A stretch of 64,000 nt of DNA from Bacteroidia bacterium (GTDB lineage: Bacteria; Bacteroidota; Bacteroidia; Chitinophagales; Chitinophagaceae), in assembly GCA_030429205.1 (NCBI GenBank), contig JAUICZ010000003.1:186001-250000 (forward strand). Reading direction: 5' to 3'. The notes beneath the pieces were generated by a model. It was not told the DNA's origin. It worked only from the letters and a program-made list of their open reading frames with translations, and ran no database searches. This document shows positions 41,453-50,785 of the stretch, piece by piece. The position numbers and the translations under genes are program-made. Numbering within the stretch: position 1 is the stretch's first letter; the number at the start of each line of letters is the position of its first letter.

Positions 41453-42658
41453 ATGAATTATATACTCTTTGATGACGATGTGCGTTATCAACTTTTGCCA
41501 TTCACGCACACCAGACCGATAGCAGACATTCGTTGCGGTATTATGACCATGCGCGAGCGTTGGGAACATTTCACTAGGTCTGCTACTAGCACACTTACAG
41601 AAGATTACTTACAAAACGTCTTTCCGCTAAAAAGCACCGATGATAACTTGTTTATCAACGGCAGTGTTTTTGCAGATAAAGCCCTGTATGAGAAAATAGC
41701 CGAGCTAAAGCCGCAGGAACAACTAATAAAAGATGGTGTTATCATAGCATCGAGAGTAACAGATGGTGTAATAACCTTTGGAGAAGGTATTAAGATAAAT
41801 ACCGAACTCAATGATATAGAATACACGGGGGAAGTAAAAAAACTGAACCGTGTTTGGGACATCTTCTCATTAAACGGAGCTGCAATAAGAGCAGACTTTG
41901 AACTACTAACAGCCGGCAGAACCAGCCAACCTATACCTGAACACGTAACCGTTTCCGATAAAGAAAACTTATTTATTGAAGAAGGTGCCGAAGTAAGTGC
42001 GGGCGTTATTATCAACGCGAGTACTGGCCCTGTATACATAGGCAAGAACGCCACCGTACTGGAAGGCGTATTAATGAGGGGGCCAGTAGCATTATGCGAA
42101 AATGCAGCCTTAAAAATGGGGTCAAAAATTTATGCTGACACTACTATTGGCAATGGCTGTAAAGTAGGTGGTGAAAACAGCAATGTTGTTTTTTTTGCCA
42201 ACAGCAACAAAGGTCACGACGGCTACCTGGGCAACTCTGTAATAGGAGAATGGTGCAATCTGGGTGCTGATACAAACTCATCTAACCTGAAAAACAATTA
42301 CGACAGCATAAAGATCTGGGATGAACACCAATTTAAATCCATACAATCCGGCTTAACATTTTGTGGCCTACTGATGGGCGACCATTCTAAATGCGGTATC
42401 AATACAATGTTCAATACAGGTACCGTGGTAGGAGTATCTGCCAATATATTTGGTGGTGGATTTCCCGAGAAATTTATTCCTTCATTTGCCTGGGGTGGTA
42501 GCGATGGCATGACGACTTACAAGATAGAACGTGCCATAGAAACGGCGAACCGAATGATGAATCGCAGAAGTAAAAGCCTTTCAGACGATGAGATAAAGAT
42601 GTATGAACATATCTTTGCACTCACTCAAAAGCAAAGGGATCTGTTTGCTAACAATTAA
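41453..42658 (+). CDS. GlmU-like sugar nucleotidyltransferase/acyltransferase
   Basis: 401 residues from ATG 41453. The N-terminal part (YILFDDDVRYQLLPFTHTRP, then IRCGIMTMRERW) matches the Bacteroidota putative sugar-nucleotidyltransferase group. The C-terminal part is a left-handed beta-helix of hexapeptide repeats (ASTGPVYIGKNATVLEGVLM, KIYADTTIGNGCKVGGE). Such two-domain proteins resemble GlmU, which makes UDP-GlcNAc, but whether this one does is unproven. tpiA follows 23 bases later, suggesting co-transcription. Confidence 0.85.
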   Translation: MNYILFDDDVRYQLLPFTHTRPIADIRCGIMTMRERWEHFTRSATSTLTEDYLQNVFPLKSTDDNLFINGSVFADKALYEKIAELKPQEQLIKDGVIIASRVTDGVITFGEGIKINTELNDIEYTGEVKKLNRVWDIFSLNGAAIRADFELLTAGRTSQPIPEHVTVSDKENLFIEEGAEVSAGVIINASTGPVYIGKNATVLEGVLMRGPVALCENAALKMGSKIYADTTIGNGCKVGGENSNVVFFANSNKGHDGYLGNSVIGEWCNLGADTNSSNLKNNYDSIKIWDEHQFKSIQSGLTFCGLLMGDHSKCGINTMFNTGTVVGVSANIFGGGFPEKFIPSFAWGGSDGMTTYKIERAIETANRMMNRRSKSLSDDEIKMYEHIFALTQKQRDLFANN

Positions 42659-42681
42659 TAACATAAATCAATACAATATAC

Positions 42682-43440
42682 ATGCGTAGAAAAATAGTTG
42701 CAGGAAACTGGAAAATGAACATTGAACATGCAGAAGGCAAGGAGCTTATAAATGACATATTATCAGGTTTATCTAATGTAGAAGAATCTAAACAAGTAAT
42801 CATCTGTCCTCCATTTATACATCTACAACAAGCGGCAGAGCTGGTTCATGGTACTTCGCATGTTTCTATTGGTGCTCAAAACTGTTATACAGAAGCATCT
42901 GGTGCATATACCGGTGAGGTTTCTGCCGCTATGATTAAAAGTACCGGAGCGGGGTCCGTTATCCTGGGTCACTCTGAACGTAGAGAATACTTCAACGAAA
43001 GCAACGAAATGCTGGCGCAAAAAGTAAACATTGCATTAGAGAATGGCCTTCAGGTTATTTTCTGTTGCGGAGAAGCTAAAGAAATAAGAGAAGCCGGCAC
43101 ACAAAACAGCTTTGTAGAAGGACAAATAAAAGACAGCCTTTTCCACCTGAGTGCAGAACAAATGGCGAATGTAGTTGTAGCCTACGAACCAATTTGGGCT
43201 ATAGGAACAGGACTTACAGCATCGTCTGACCAAGCACAGGATATGCATGCACATATACGCTCTGTACTTGCTGCAAAATACGGACAAGAACTTGCCAATA
43301 ATACCAGCATTTTATATGGGGGTAGTTGTAAACCAACAAATGCAGCCGAGCTTTTTGCTTGTCCTGATGTGGACGGAGGCCTGATAGGTGGAGCATCTTT
43401 AAAAGCGGCTGATTTCCAAGGGATTATTGCTGCCATGTAA
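42682..43440 (+). CDS. tpiA: triosephosphate isomerase
   Basis: Interconverts dihydroxyacetone phosphate and glyceraldehyde 3-phosphate in glycolysis. The 252-residue TIM barrel has RRKIVAGNWKMN with the active-site Lys, the catalytic His in VILGHSERREYF (about 94-105), the catalytic Glu in VAYEPIWAIGTG (about 164-175), and the phosphate loop YGGSCKP. Length is standard. Confidence 0.97.
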   Translation: MRRKIVAGNWKMNIEHAEGKELINDILSGLSNVEESKQVIICPPFIHLQQAAELVHGTSHVSIGAQNCYTEASGAYTGEVSAAMIKSTGAGSVILGHSERREYFNESNEMLAQKVNIALENGLQVIFCCGEAKEIREAGTQNSFVEGQIKDSLFHLSAEQMANVVVAYEPIWAIGTGLTASSDQAQDMHAHIRSVLAAKYGQELANNTSILYGGSCKPTNAAELFACPDVDGGLIGGASLKAADFQGIIAAM

Positions 43441-43466
43441 TTCTGAAAAAATTCTGGAAATAAATT

Positions 43467-43496
43467 TTGAATAGAATTTAAAGCGTACTATCTTTG
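43467..43496 (+). promoter_or_regulatory. tRNA-Glu promoter
   Basis: TTG (43467-43469), 19 bases and TATCTTTG (43489-43496), 20 bases before the tRNA. A similar TACCTTTG (43669-43676) precedes tRNA-Arg, without a clear TTG. Confidence 0.6.
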
Positions 43497-43516
43497 CAAT
43501 CCCAAAAACGAGGAAT

Positions 43517-43588
43517 GCCGCGTTGGTCAAGGGGTTAAGACGCCTCCCTTTCACGGAGGAATCACGGGTTCGATTCCCGTACGTGGTA
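43517..43588 (+). tRNA. tRNA-Glu (anticodon TTC)
   Basis: 72 nt fold cleanly: acceptor GCCGCGT/ACGTGGT, D stem GTC/GAC, anticodon stem CCTCC/GGAGG with loop CTTTCAC, and T arm ACGGG-TTCGATT-CCCGT, with A as discriminator. CCA is not encoded. Confidence 0.95.
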
Positions 43589-43591
43589 CGA

Positions 43592-43619
43592 AAAGCAGCT
43601 CAATTGAGCTGCTTTTTTT
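43592..43619 (+). terminator. terminator after tRNA-Glu
   Basis: AAAGCAGCTCAA/TTGAGCTGCTTT perfect hairpin followed by T residues, four bases after the tRNA. Confidence 0.88.
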
Positions 43620-43685
43620 GTTTATTCATATCTAACTCAAGCATTACCTGATACTTAAAATAAGATTTTACCTTTGCAGCAGTTT

Positions 43686-43757
43686 GGCCTCGTAGTACAA
43701 TGGATAGTATAAGAGTTTCCGAAGCTCCAGATCCAGGTTCGATTCCTGGCGAGGCCG
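43686..43757 (+). tRNA. tRNA-Arg (anticodon CCG)
   Basis: 72 nt: acceptor GGCCTCG/CGAGGCC, D stem GTA/TAT, anticodon loop TTCCGAA, and T arm CCAGG-TTCGATT-CCTGG, with G as discriminator. The top pair of the anticodon stem (27-43) is A-C and 31-39 is T-G. CCA is not encoded. Confidence 0.92.
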
Positions 43758-43758
43758 C

Positions 43759-43800
43759 TAAATGATAAAGGCTCAGCAAATGCTGAGCCTTTATCATTTA
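43759..43800. terminator. bidirectional terminator at the end of the polysaccharide operon
   Basis: A 42-bp palindrome: 20-base arms beginning TAAATGATAAAGGCTCAGCA around AA. It separates tRNA-Arg from the convergent glycosyltransferase gene. Confidence 0.9.
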
Positions 43801-43816
43801 ATATATTTCAAACTAA

Positions 43817-44785
43817 CTATTTAACGATTTTCAATACCCTCACTTTAATAATGATATAAATGATGATAGCGACTGCAAATAACAGCACTATGCCCAATAC
43901 GTTTATGTCTACACTTACCAAAAACAGGTTAATACCTAGCTGTATTACAGCGTAGATCATGGTGACCCTCATATGCGGCTGTTTCAGCTCATTGGAGAGT
44001 ACCTGGAACAGATGCTTTCTATGCGCCTCTAACACCTTATCTCCTTCTCTCATCCGCTGTATAATGGTCAACCCGGTATCTGCCAGATATAGCGTTAAAA
44101 AACACAAATAACGATAATCATTTGTTGCTATGATCTTTTGTGCTATTAAAAAACACATCAACACCGCCATGGTTACACTACCCACATCACCTGCAAAGCA
44201 TTTAGCCTTCTTCCTTGCATTGAAAAACAAGAAGATGACAAGTGATATAAATATCACTTTCTCTAGTGCTAGCATTGACGCAGACTCTTCAACAAGCATT
44301 AATGGTATCAGTATCGATAAGCTATAAAAGCCTGTAATACCATTAATACCATCCATAAAGTTGTAGGCATTAATTACGAATACAATAAACACAAAGGCTA
44401 ACACGCCCATAATTATGGGTATAGAGAGTACACCTGCTTCGTATAGTATCAAACATGCAGAAAGAATATGTACTAAGAATCGCACTGATCGTGGCAAGTC
44501 CTTTAAATCATCTAAGAAGCTGATAAAGCCGGTAAGCAGAACAGCGATAGTCAAATAAGGGTAAGAAAAACCACTCATAATGGCATAGCATAAAACAGCT
44601 ATAGGAAATATAATTCCACCTCCACGTATGGTTGGTTTTGTATGAGAACTTCTATCGTTGGGCTTATCTATTATTTTATACCTGATAGCTACCCTGAAGT
44701 AAACAAACATGATCGCTAACAACAGCACGGCCAGAATGCCGTGCTCAATAGAAAAGCTCAATATTTCAGAATAGTTAAACGTCAT
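43817..44785 (-). CDS. WecA/WbpL-like polyprenyl-phosphate sugar-1-phosphate transferase
   Basis: A 322-residue MraY/WecA-superfamily membrane enzyme that probably loads the first sugar phosphate onto undecaprenyl phosphate. It has about ten spans with DKPNDRSSHTKPTIRGGGI (about 41-59), FLDDLKDLPRSVRFL (the Mg-binding DD motif), NAYNFMDGINGIT (about 138-150) and FAGDVGSVTMA. Start chosen at ATG 44785, overlapping the epimerase by 11 bases; a TTG at 44791 is possible. It is the last gene of the operon. The epimerase-plus-transferase pair resembles wbpV-wbpL. Confidence 0.9.
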   Translation of the reverse strand: MTFNYSEILSFSIEHGILAVLLLAIMFVYFRVAIRYKIIDKPNDRSSHTKPTIRGGGIIFPIAVLCYAIMSGFSYPYLTIAVLLTGFISFLDDLKDLPRSVRFLVHILSACLILYEAGVLSIPIIMGVLAFVFIVFVINAYNFMDGINGITGFYSLSILIPLMLVEESASMLALEKVIFISLVIFLFFNARKKAKCFAGDVGSVTMAVLMCFLIAQKIIATNDYRYLCFLTLYLADTGLTIIQRMREGDKVLEAHRKHLFQVLSNELKQPHMRVTMIYAVIQLGINLFLVSVDINVLGIVLLFAVAIIIYIIIKVRVLKIVK

Positions 44786-45710
44786 CTTCAAAAGAGGCTA
44801 CTGTTCTCATTATACCTTGTTTCGTATCTGTTGGCAGCTTAGCAATACCTAATGCTTTTTTTAACTTGGCATTATCTACTACATAGTTCTCTGTTAGCTT
44901 ATCCAGCCTTTCTGTATTTACAGGTAGTTTTAATATATCGCCGAATTTTGCAATGGTATCTATCATCCCTTTTGATACATTCCAGATCTTTGCCTTTTTA
45001 CCCGCAGCTTCTGCAATTATCTCAAACAGTTCTTGTGTAGATAAACTATCATCGTCTGATATGTTATATACCCCACTCTCTACCTTACTCAACAATAATT
45101 TTTCTATTACATAGCAGAAGTTATCAATCGCTAAAAACGATCTGCTGTTATTATATGCCCCTAAAGGATATGGAAAACCCTTTTTCACAAACTTGTAAAA
45201 AAGATTCAGGTTGCCTTTGTTATTAGGACCATGAACCATACATGGCCTTAGTATATAATAATCTTTACCTTCCTGCTTGCTGATCTCAATATACTCTTCG
45301 GCTTTCAGCTTAGATTTGCCATAAGCAGTAATTGGGTTAGGGGTAATCTCCTCAGTAAGAACACCTTCAACCTTATCTGTCACTGCCTTTACACTACTGA
45401 CATATACAAACTTTGTAGCCTCGCTATCTAAATAGCAATCATACATATACTTTGTCAACTCAAAGTTGACATCGTAATACGCCTCTTCATCTACTGTATT
45501 CTTAGTATCATGCGCCAACCCTGCTAAATGTATCACAGCATCTATGCCATCAAAGCTGCTGCTCTTTAGCTCATTCCATGATATTTTATTAATACCGGTA
45601 TCTTTCTTACGACCGACAAGGCTGATTGCTATACCTGGAATCTGCTCCTTTAGATACGGAATTAAATTAGAACCAATAAATCCGGACGACCCGGTAATTA
45701 ATATATGCAT
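44775..45710 (-). CDS. NAD-dependent sugar epimerase/dehydratase (SDR)
   Basis: 311 residues with the extended-SDR Rossmann motif ILITGSSGFIGSNL (about 3-16), VIHLAGLAHDT (about 60-70) and the catalytic AYGKSKLKAEEY (YxxxK, about 131-142). It is related to UDP-sugar 4-epimerases and 4-reductases such as WbpV. Coupled to the WecA/WbpL-like gene, it probably makes the activated sugar that enzyme uses (for example UDP-FucNAc or UDP-QuiNAc; inferred). Confidence 0.9.
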   Translation of the reverse strand: MHILITGSSGFIGSNLIPYLKEQIPGIAISLVGRKKDTGINKISWNELKSSSFDGIDAVIHLAGLAHDTKNTVDEEAYYDVNFELTKYMYDCYLDSEATKFVYVSSVKAVTDKVEGVLTEEITPNPITAYGKSKLKAEEYIEISKQEGKDYYILRPCMVHGPNNKGNLNLFYKFVKKGFPYPLGAYNNSRSFLAIDNFCYVIEKLLLSKVESGVYNISDDDSLSTQELFEIIAEAAGKKAKIWNVSKGMIDTIAKFGDILKLPVNTERLDKLTENYVVDNAKLKKALGIAKLPTDTKQGIMRTVASFEDDV

Positions 45711-46474
45711 CAGTTACTCGACTGATTATTTAGGATAAACTCAAACGGTTTGAACACGTATTTCGTGTATATCTTCAAGAAGTTAGTAGGCAGTTTATTT
45801 TCCCGACAAGCCCTCTTTATCTCTTTATTAAGAGTGAGTATGCTATTCAAGTTACGCGTACTAACTCCCCCCATTCTCATGCGCGTTGTTTTCATTGGCA
45901 AGTATTTAAAGTTGATATTATTCACCAATAAATACCTGATGAGCAGCTCGTAGTCAGCGGCTATTTTATAATCTGTTTTGTAATACCCCAGCTTATCAAA
46001 CATTTCTCTCTTACAGAAAAAAGAAGGGTGCGGAGGCATAAAACCCCAGGCAAATTTAGATGGACGCCATTTAGCTGCATTATAATGCCTGAGCACTCGG
46101 GTATTTGTATCGTTTACAAATACAATATCCGCTATTGTCGCTTCCAGGTCTGCATCTTCTTTAAATGCTTTCGCTATTTTGCTAAGGGTATCATTACTAT
46201 AGAAAAAATCGTCTGCATTTAAGATACCTACCACATCTCCTGTAGCTGCTTTTATGCCTTTATTCATGGCATCATAAATACCATTGTCTTTTTCAGATAT
46301 AAACTTTGATATCTTATCACCATACTCCTTCACTTTGTCAATAGTACCGTCCTTAGACAATCCATCAACAATAATGTATTCAACATCGTTATAGTCTTGC
46401 GCTAAAACACTGTCGATACAACCCTGTATGGTATCTGCACAATTATATACTACAGTAACAATACTGATCTTCAT
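45710..46474 (-). CDS. glycosyltransferase family 2
   Basis: 254 residues with a GT-A fold: ISIVTVVYNCADTIQGCIDS at the N-terminus, VDGLSKDGT nucleotide-sugar segment (about 36-44), the DXD-like LNADDFF (about 84-90), and an acceptor-side stretch GFMPPHPSFFCKREMF. It belongs to the WcaA-like group acting on polysaccharide repeat units. It overlaps the epimerase by one base. Confidence 0.93.
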   Translation of the reverse strand: MKISIVTVVYNCADTIQGCIDSVLAQDYNDVEYIIVDGLSKDGTIDKVKEYGDKISKFISEKDNGIYDAMNKGIKAATGDVVGILNADDFFYSNDTLSKIAKAFKEDADLEATIADIVFVNDTNTRVLRHYNAAKWRPSKFAWGFMPPHPSFFCKREMFDKLGYYKTDYKIAADYELLIRYLLVNNINFKYLPMKTTRMRMGGVSTRNLNSILTLNKEIKRACRENKLPTNFLKIYTKYVFKPFEFILNNQSSN

Positions 46475-46489
46475 TCGCCGTAACTATTA

Positions 46490-48223
46490 CTAGTCTCTTT
46501 TCTTTTCTAAAATAATATTCTCCATTACCAACATATCCATATCTGTTCTCAAATAACAGTCTAACGCTTCGGCAGGAGTATTCACTATTGGCTCATTCTC
46601 ATTGAAAGATGTATTCAAGAGAATTGGCGTTCCCGTTTTCTTTCTGAAAGTATCTATCAGGTTATAATAACGAGGACTAACGTCTTTCATTACTGTTTGC
46701 AACCTTCCAGTACCATCAACGTGAGTTACTGCAGGTATCTCATCATATTTCTCCGGCTTAATAGGCAACACTTTTTCCATAAACGGAACATCCTCTACCT
46801 TAGTGAAGTATTCACCTACATACTCTTTTAATATAGATGGGGCAAATGGTCTGAAGCTCTCTCTTCTTTTGATCTTACTATTTAAAAGTTCTTTTGCTTT
46901 GTCGTTGCGCGGGTCTGCAATAATACTTCTTCCACCCAATGCCCTCGGGCCAAACTCTGCTCTGCCAGAGAACCAACCTACAACACCCGGCTCCAACAAT
47001 TTATCTGTAACTCTATCGTATAACTCATCATCACTCAACTTCACATAATCTACACCCTTTTCTTTCAAATAGGCTTCTATCTCATCATTCGTAAAACGGC
47101 TGCCAGTATACGCGCTATATATTGCTTCCGAACGAGGGTTCTCTAATACATGATTATATAAGTATAAACCAGCGCCCATTGAGATACCGGCATCATGACC
47201 TGCAGATGGTATATACACTTTCTCGAATGGTGTTTGTGATAAAATCTTACCATTTGCCACAGAGTTCTGAGCAACACCACCCGCAACACATACATTTTTA
47301 AGTCCTGTACGTTCTTGAAGTTTATTCAGGATATGCATAATCAACTCTTCACACACTCTTTGTACAGATGACGCAAGATCTTTATGGTGTTGTGTCAGCT
47401 CATCACCTTTACTTCTTGCAGGTCCAAAGAGGTCTTCAATTTTAGAAGAATACAGTTGAGATACTGTCGGGATATTATTTTCGTAATCGAGCTTGATCTT
47501 GGTTGCTGGTGTAAAGTATTTTTGATCCCAAGTGAATAACCCGTTATCCGTAAACTTCAACACCTTCTTTATTTCATCAACGTATTTTGGTTCACCATAC
47601 GGAGCTAGCCCCATTACTTTATATTCATCGCCATAATGAGGGAAACCTAAATATTGTGTAAATGCCGTATAAAACAACCCTGCAGAAACCGGGAAGTCTA
47701 CAGAATCTAAAACTTCTATTTTATTACCTCTACCAACACCTATCATGGTTGTAGTAAAATCACCAGAACCATCTATAGACAAAATTGCAGATTCCTCAAA
47801 CGGGCTCGCAAAAAATGCAGATGCTAAATGACTTCTATGGTGCTCAATCTGGTGAATCTTTGGTTTGATCATCTCTGCGTCAACGCCAAACTCTTTAGCA
47901 AATTCATCTTCAAGAGAAGATACACTTTTAGCATTCTTGAGCCTGTCCATCACCATGCCTACATTAGCTAATGGATTTTTAGCTAAAAAGGCCATCTTAT
48001 TTTTCAGCTTTGCTTTGGGATCTCTACCTATCGCAATATGATCTAACTCCTCAAGCGTGATACCTGCTTCTTTTAAACAGAAAGCAATAGCCTTTGCCGG
48101 AAAGCCAGCCCAGTGCTTTACTCTGGTAAAACGTTCTTCTTCGGTAGCTGCTATTAGTTTTCCGTCTACAAATATCGCAGCACTCGAGTCTGCATGGTAA
48201 CCGTTAATTCCTAAAATTGTCAT
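46490..48223 (-). CDS. carbamoyltransferase, NodU/CmcH/TobZ family
   Basis: 577 residues with the two-domain layout of O-carbamoyltransferases. An N-terminal Kae1-like domain holds ILGINGYHADSSAAIF, HQIEHHRSHLASAFFAS (metal-binding His cluster, about 124-140) and LSIDGSGDFTTTM. The YrdC-like C-terminal half has VAGGVAQNSVANG, FGPRALGGRSI and a closing TPAEALDCY segment. The enzyme transfers carbamoyl from carbamoyl phosphate to a hydroxyl; here the acceptor is probably a sugar of the surface polysaccharide. Gaps of 15 and 20 bases put it within the operon. Confidence 0.94.
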   Translation of the reverse strand: MTILGINGYHADSSAAIFVDGKLIAATEEERFTRVKHWAGFPAKAIAFCLKEAGITLEELDHIAIGRDPKAKLKNKMAFLAKNPLANVGMVMDRLKNAKSVSSLEDEFAKEFGVDAEMIKPKIHQIEHHRSHLASAFFASPFEESAILSIDGSGDFTTTMIGVGRGNKIEVLDSVDFPVSAGLFYTAFTQYLGFPHYGDEYKVMGLAPYGEPKYVDEIKKVLKFTDNGLFTWDQKYFTPATKIKLDYENNIPTVSQLYSSKIEDLFGPARSKGDELTQHHKDLASSVQRVCEELIMHILNKLQERTGLKNVCVAGGVAQNSVANGKILSQTPFEKVYIPSAGHDAGISMGAGLYLYNHVLENPRSEAIYSAYTGSRFTNDEIEAYLKEKGVDYVKLSDDELYDRVTDKLLEPGVVGWFSGRAEFGPRALGGRSIIADPRNDKAKELLNSKIKRRESFRPFAPSILKEYVGEYFTKVEDVPFMEKVLPIKPEKYDEIPAVTHVDGTGRLQTVMKDVSPRYYNLIDTFRKKTGTPILLNTSFNENEPIVNTPAEALDCYLRTDMDMLVMENIILEKKRD

Positions 48224-48243
48224 TTCTGTATTTGTTTTTCTCC

Positions 48244-49356
48244 TTAGTTAGAAGAGAACATGTTTATATATTCTGATTGTACTTTTTCAATATCAAATTG
48301 CTGCAACACATACTTTCTGCTATCCTCCGATTGTTTCCTGTATGCTTCATTATCTACTTCTGCCATCTCACTCAAAGTAGCAGCAAATTCTTCTATATTT
48401 TCCGGTGTCAGGTTGTAGCCCGCATCAGCTGCCCTCAACCCATTCCATGGCGTTTTATGACTGGTTAATACCGGTCTGCCGGCAGATAATGCTTCATATA
48501 TCGCATGCCCGAAATTTTCACTTTTACTTGGCAGCACAAAATAGTGATATTCTTTCAGGGCATTTAATACCTCTTGAGGTTTAACCTCACCTTTATATTG
48601 CACCGTTACATTAAACCTCAGTTCCTTAATCTTTGTTTTGCAGGTGTCCCAATAAGCCGCATCTTTCACCGGTCCGTATATATCGTAAATAATATCAGCC
48701 TCACATTCGTTCAGGGCCTCTAACACCAGCAATATGTTTTTCATGGGGCTGATCAATGATATACTGACCAGTTTCACTTTACCCTTTTCTTTATGTACTG
48801 GCAAAACGTAATCATTCAAATTAGGCAGGTTGGTCACGTTCCACACATGAGCACTATTGCCCATTTCATCTTTTATATAACCTACTTCCTCATCGGCTGT
48901 AGCGTGAAAAGAGCATTTTTTATGCAACCCAAGCAATTTAAATGCAGTTAAAAACAACTTCTTCTTCAAACTCTTTTGCGACAGAGCTCCCGGATGAAGC
49001 ATCCCTCTTGCAGACAAGATTTTGCGACTGCGCTTATACATTAGAGGGTATATTGTATAAGTTAATGAGTACAGCCCATTTATAAATATCACATCAGGAT
49101 TTACATCATTAATGATCTTATGAGTTTGTTTTTTATTGAGTTTTGTATTGTTGTAATATACCTTAACACCATCTACATCTACCCAACTATTACATGTTAC
49201 ATCCAAAGACACGTTATTCAAGTCACTACTTGAGCAAAACACATAAGCTTCATGACCGCTACTAGCTAAATACTTTGCCAGATTACTGATAGATTGTATA
49301 GGGCCTCCGGCGCGAAATGCCGGTAAGTAATATTGATATGAAATCAGTAGCCTCAC
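48244..49356 (-). CDS. glycosyltransferase family 4
   Basis: 370 residues, GT-B fold. The N-terminal acceptor domain begins RLLISYQYYLPAFRAGGPIQ with a GGP loop. The C-terminal donor domain has the EX7E-type LPSKSENFGHAIYEALSAG (about 276-294). The start is GTG, overlapping the upstream polymerase stop (TAGTG-type junction). The nature of the linkage is unknown. Confidence 0.93.
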   Translation of the reverse strand: MRLLISYQYYLPAFRAGGPIQSISNLAKYLASSGHEAYVFCSSSDLNNVSLDVTCNSWVDVDGVKVYYNNTKLNKKQTHKIINDVNPDVIFINGLYSLTYTIYPLMYKRSRKILSARGMLHPGALSQKSLKKKLFLTAFKLLGLHKKCSFHATADEEVGYIKDEMGNSAHVWNVTNLPNLNDYVLPVHKEKGKVKLVSISLISPMKNILLVLEALNECEADIIYDIYGPVKDAAYWDTCKTKIKELRFNVTVQYKGEVKPQEVLNALKEYHYFVLPSKSENFGHAIYEALSAGRPVLTSHKTPWNGLRAADAGYNLTPENIEEFAATLSEMAEVDNEAYRKQSEDSRKYVLQQFDIEKVQSEYINMFSSN

Positions 49357-50780
49357 TATTTTTCTGTAATGTACTTCTCTATTTTAGGGAATAGGTATAC
49401 ATAGCCCAGAACCAATAACGCAATGTTATTTCTTACTGTGCCCAAAAAGAAGATCGTATCAGACTCAAATGTTCCTAAACTCAGGAATATACCTATTAGT
49501 AAAGAAAATGTAAATAGTGGATTATAACCCGGCTTTATCAGTATATACTTCATTATATACCCCAACATGGCAATAATAAGCAACAATGGGATAAACATAA
49601 AGTATAGCCCAAAGTCAATATACAAATCGCAAAAATATCCCATAGATATTGAGGTCCCTTTAACGGCACTGCTAAATATACGCCCGGTATAGTATGAAGT
49701 TCTTATGGATGCATCTTTAACTCCTTTGTCCGGGTTTAGAAAGCGTGGAATCAACAAAAACTTAAGGGACTCAATCATGTCAGCACCTTCCTGATGATCA
49801 ATCTGCGATGGAACTCTATTATATACCTCTGTATAGCGTTCCATATACTGTATTCTCGATAAGAATATCTTTCCCCCTTCTTGTATGGCATTCATGTCCG
49901 TTTCTCCGAACTGATCAAAAATATACATCAGAGCCTCTGTATTGCTAACATTGACTTCTTGCATCTTACTACCCTGATTTAAGAACTGCCTATAATCACC
50001 CTTTATGTAGGACCAGAAAGAAAAGAATATGAATATCAATATAAATGCCGGGGCAATCCTAACAATAACTCTCGATTTAATAACAGGATATACTGTGAAG
50101 TACACGATGATAATGAGGAAAAGCGTCTCCTTAAAATCAGAGAAAAACGAAGCAAAGCTTAACACAAAATCAAATATCACAATCCCTAATATTATCCTGT
50201 TGGCTTTTGTTTTAGTAAGCAGTAGTACAAATACCAACACTGCTACAAACAAAGTCTTTACACTATTAAGTGTTTGTGCCAATTGGTATAATGAAGGGCT
50301 TACCCTGGAAACTGATATCAATACGGGGATCACTACGATTGATGCCACATAGCAGATAATCACATTTTTTACATTAATCTGTTCGGCATACTTCTGCAAC
50401 CGTTCTAAACCCAAAGAACTATTATCTATTCTTTGCAAATACCGTCCGGCTACTATTCCCATTATCATAATCTGCAAGAGCGTCATAAAAAACAGGAACT
50501 CCGTATCCTTACTCTCATACGCAACATCCAATGTTGCCCCCTGAAAGTCTGCATATAATATACAGGCAAATATCTGTACCCAATGAAACGTTAAGAAAAA
50601 CAACATGACAGGCGGCACATAAGGCTTCCATAATGCTTTTATCAAAACAATCAACACGAAACCAGACAGTAAACAAAGTAGAAAATGGTGCGAGAAAACA
50701 CCATATATGCCAAAGAGCAACATGAAGATTCCTTCTATTCCACTTACCTCTTCTTGTATTTGTTTTATCGTATTATTCAC
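49356..50780 (-). CDS. O-antigen/oligosaccharide repeat polymerase, Wzy-like
   Basis: A 474-residue membrane protein with about eleven to twelve spans and a long extracytoplasmic loop between about residues 260 and 370 (QFLNQGSKMQEVN, RIQYMERYTEVYNRVPSQI). This is the Wzy pattern. The family is poorly conserved, so the call depends on topology and its place among glycosyltransferases. The start is GTG. It would join undecaprenyl-linked repeat units in the periplasm. Confidence 0.8.
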   Translation of the reverse strand: MNNTIKQIQEEVSGIEGIFMLLFGIYGVFSHHFLLCLLSGFVLIVLIKALWKPYVPPVMLFFLTFHWVQIFACILYADFQGATLDVAYESKDTEFLFFMTLLQIMIMGIVAGRYLQRIDNSSLGLERLQKYAEQINVKNVIICYVASIVVIPVLISVSRVSPSLYQLAQTLNSVKTLFVAVLVFVLLLTKTKANRIILGIVIFDFVLSFASFFSDFKETLFLIIIVYFTVYPVIKSRVIVRIAPAFILIFIFFSFWSYIKGDYRQFLNQGSKMQEVNVSNTEALMYIFDQFGETDMNAIQEGGKIFLSRIQYMERYTEVYNRVPSQIDHQEGADMIESLKFLLIPRFLNPDKGVKDASIRTSYYTGRIFSSAVKGTSISMGYFCDLYIDFGLYFMFIPLLLIIAMLGYIMKYILIKPGYNPLFTFSLLIGIFLSLGTFESDTIFFLGTVRNNIALLVLGYVYLFPKIEKYITEK

Positions 50781-50785
50781 GAACT

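Noticed and set aside
43600-43797. Minus-strand frame of 65 codons containing ASPGIEPGSGASETL
   Set aside because: It is the antisense reading of tRNA-Arg and its terminator; this peptide is a well-known artefact of tRNA-overlapping frames.
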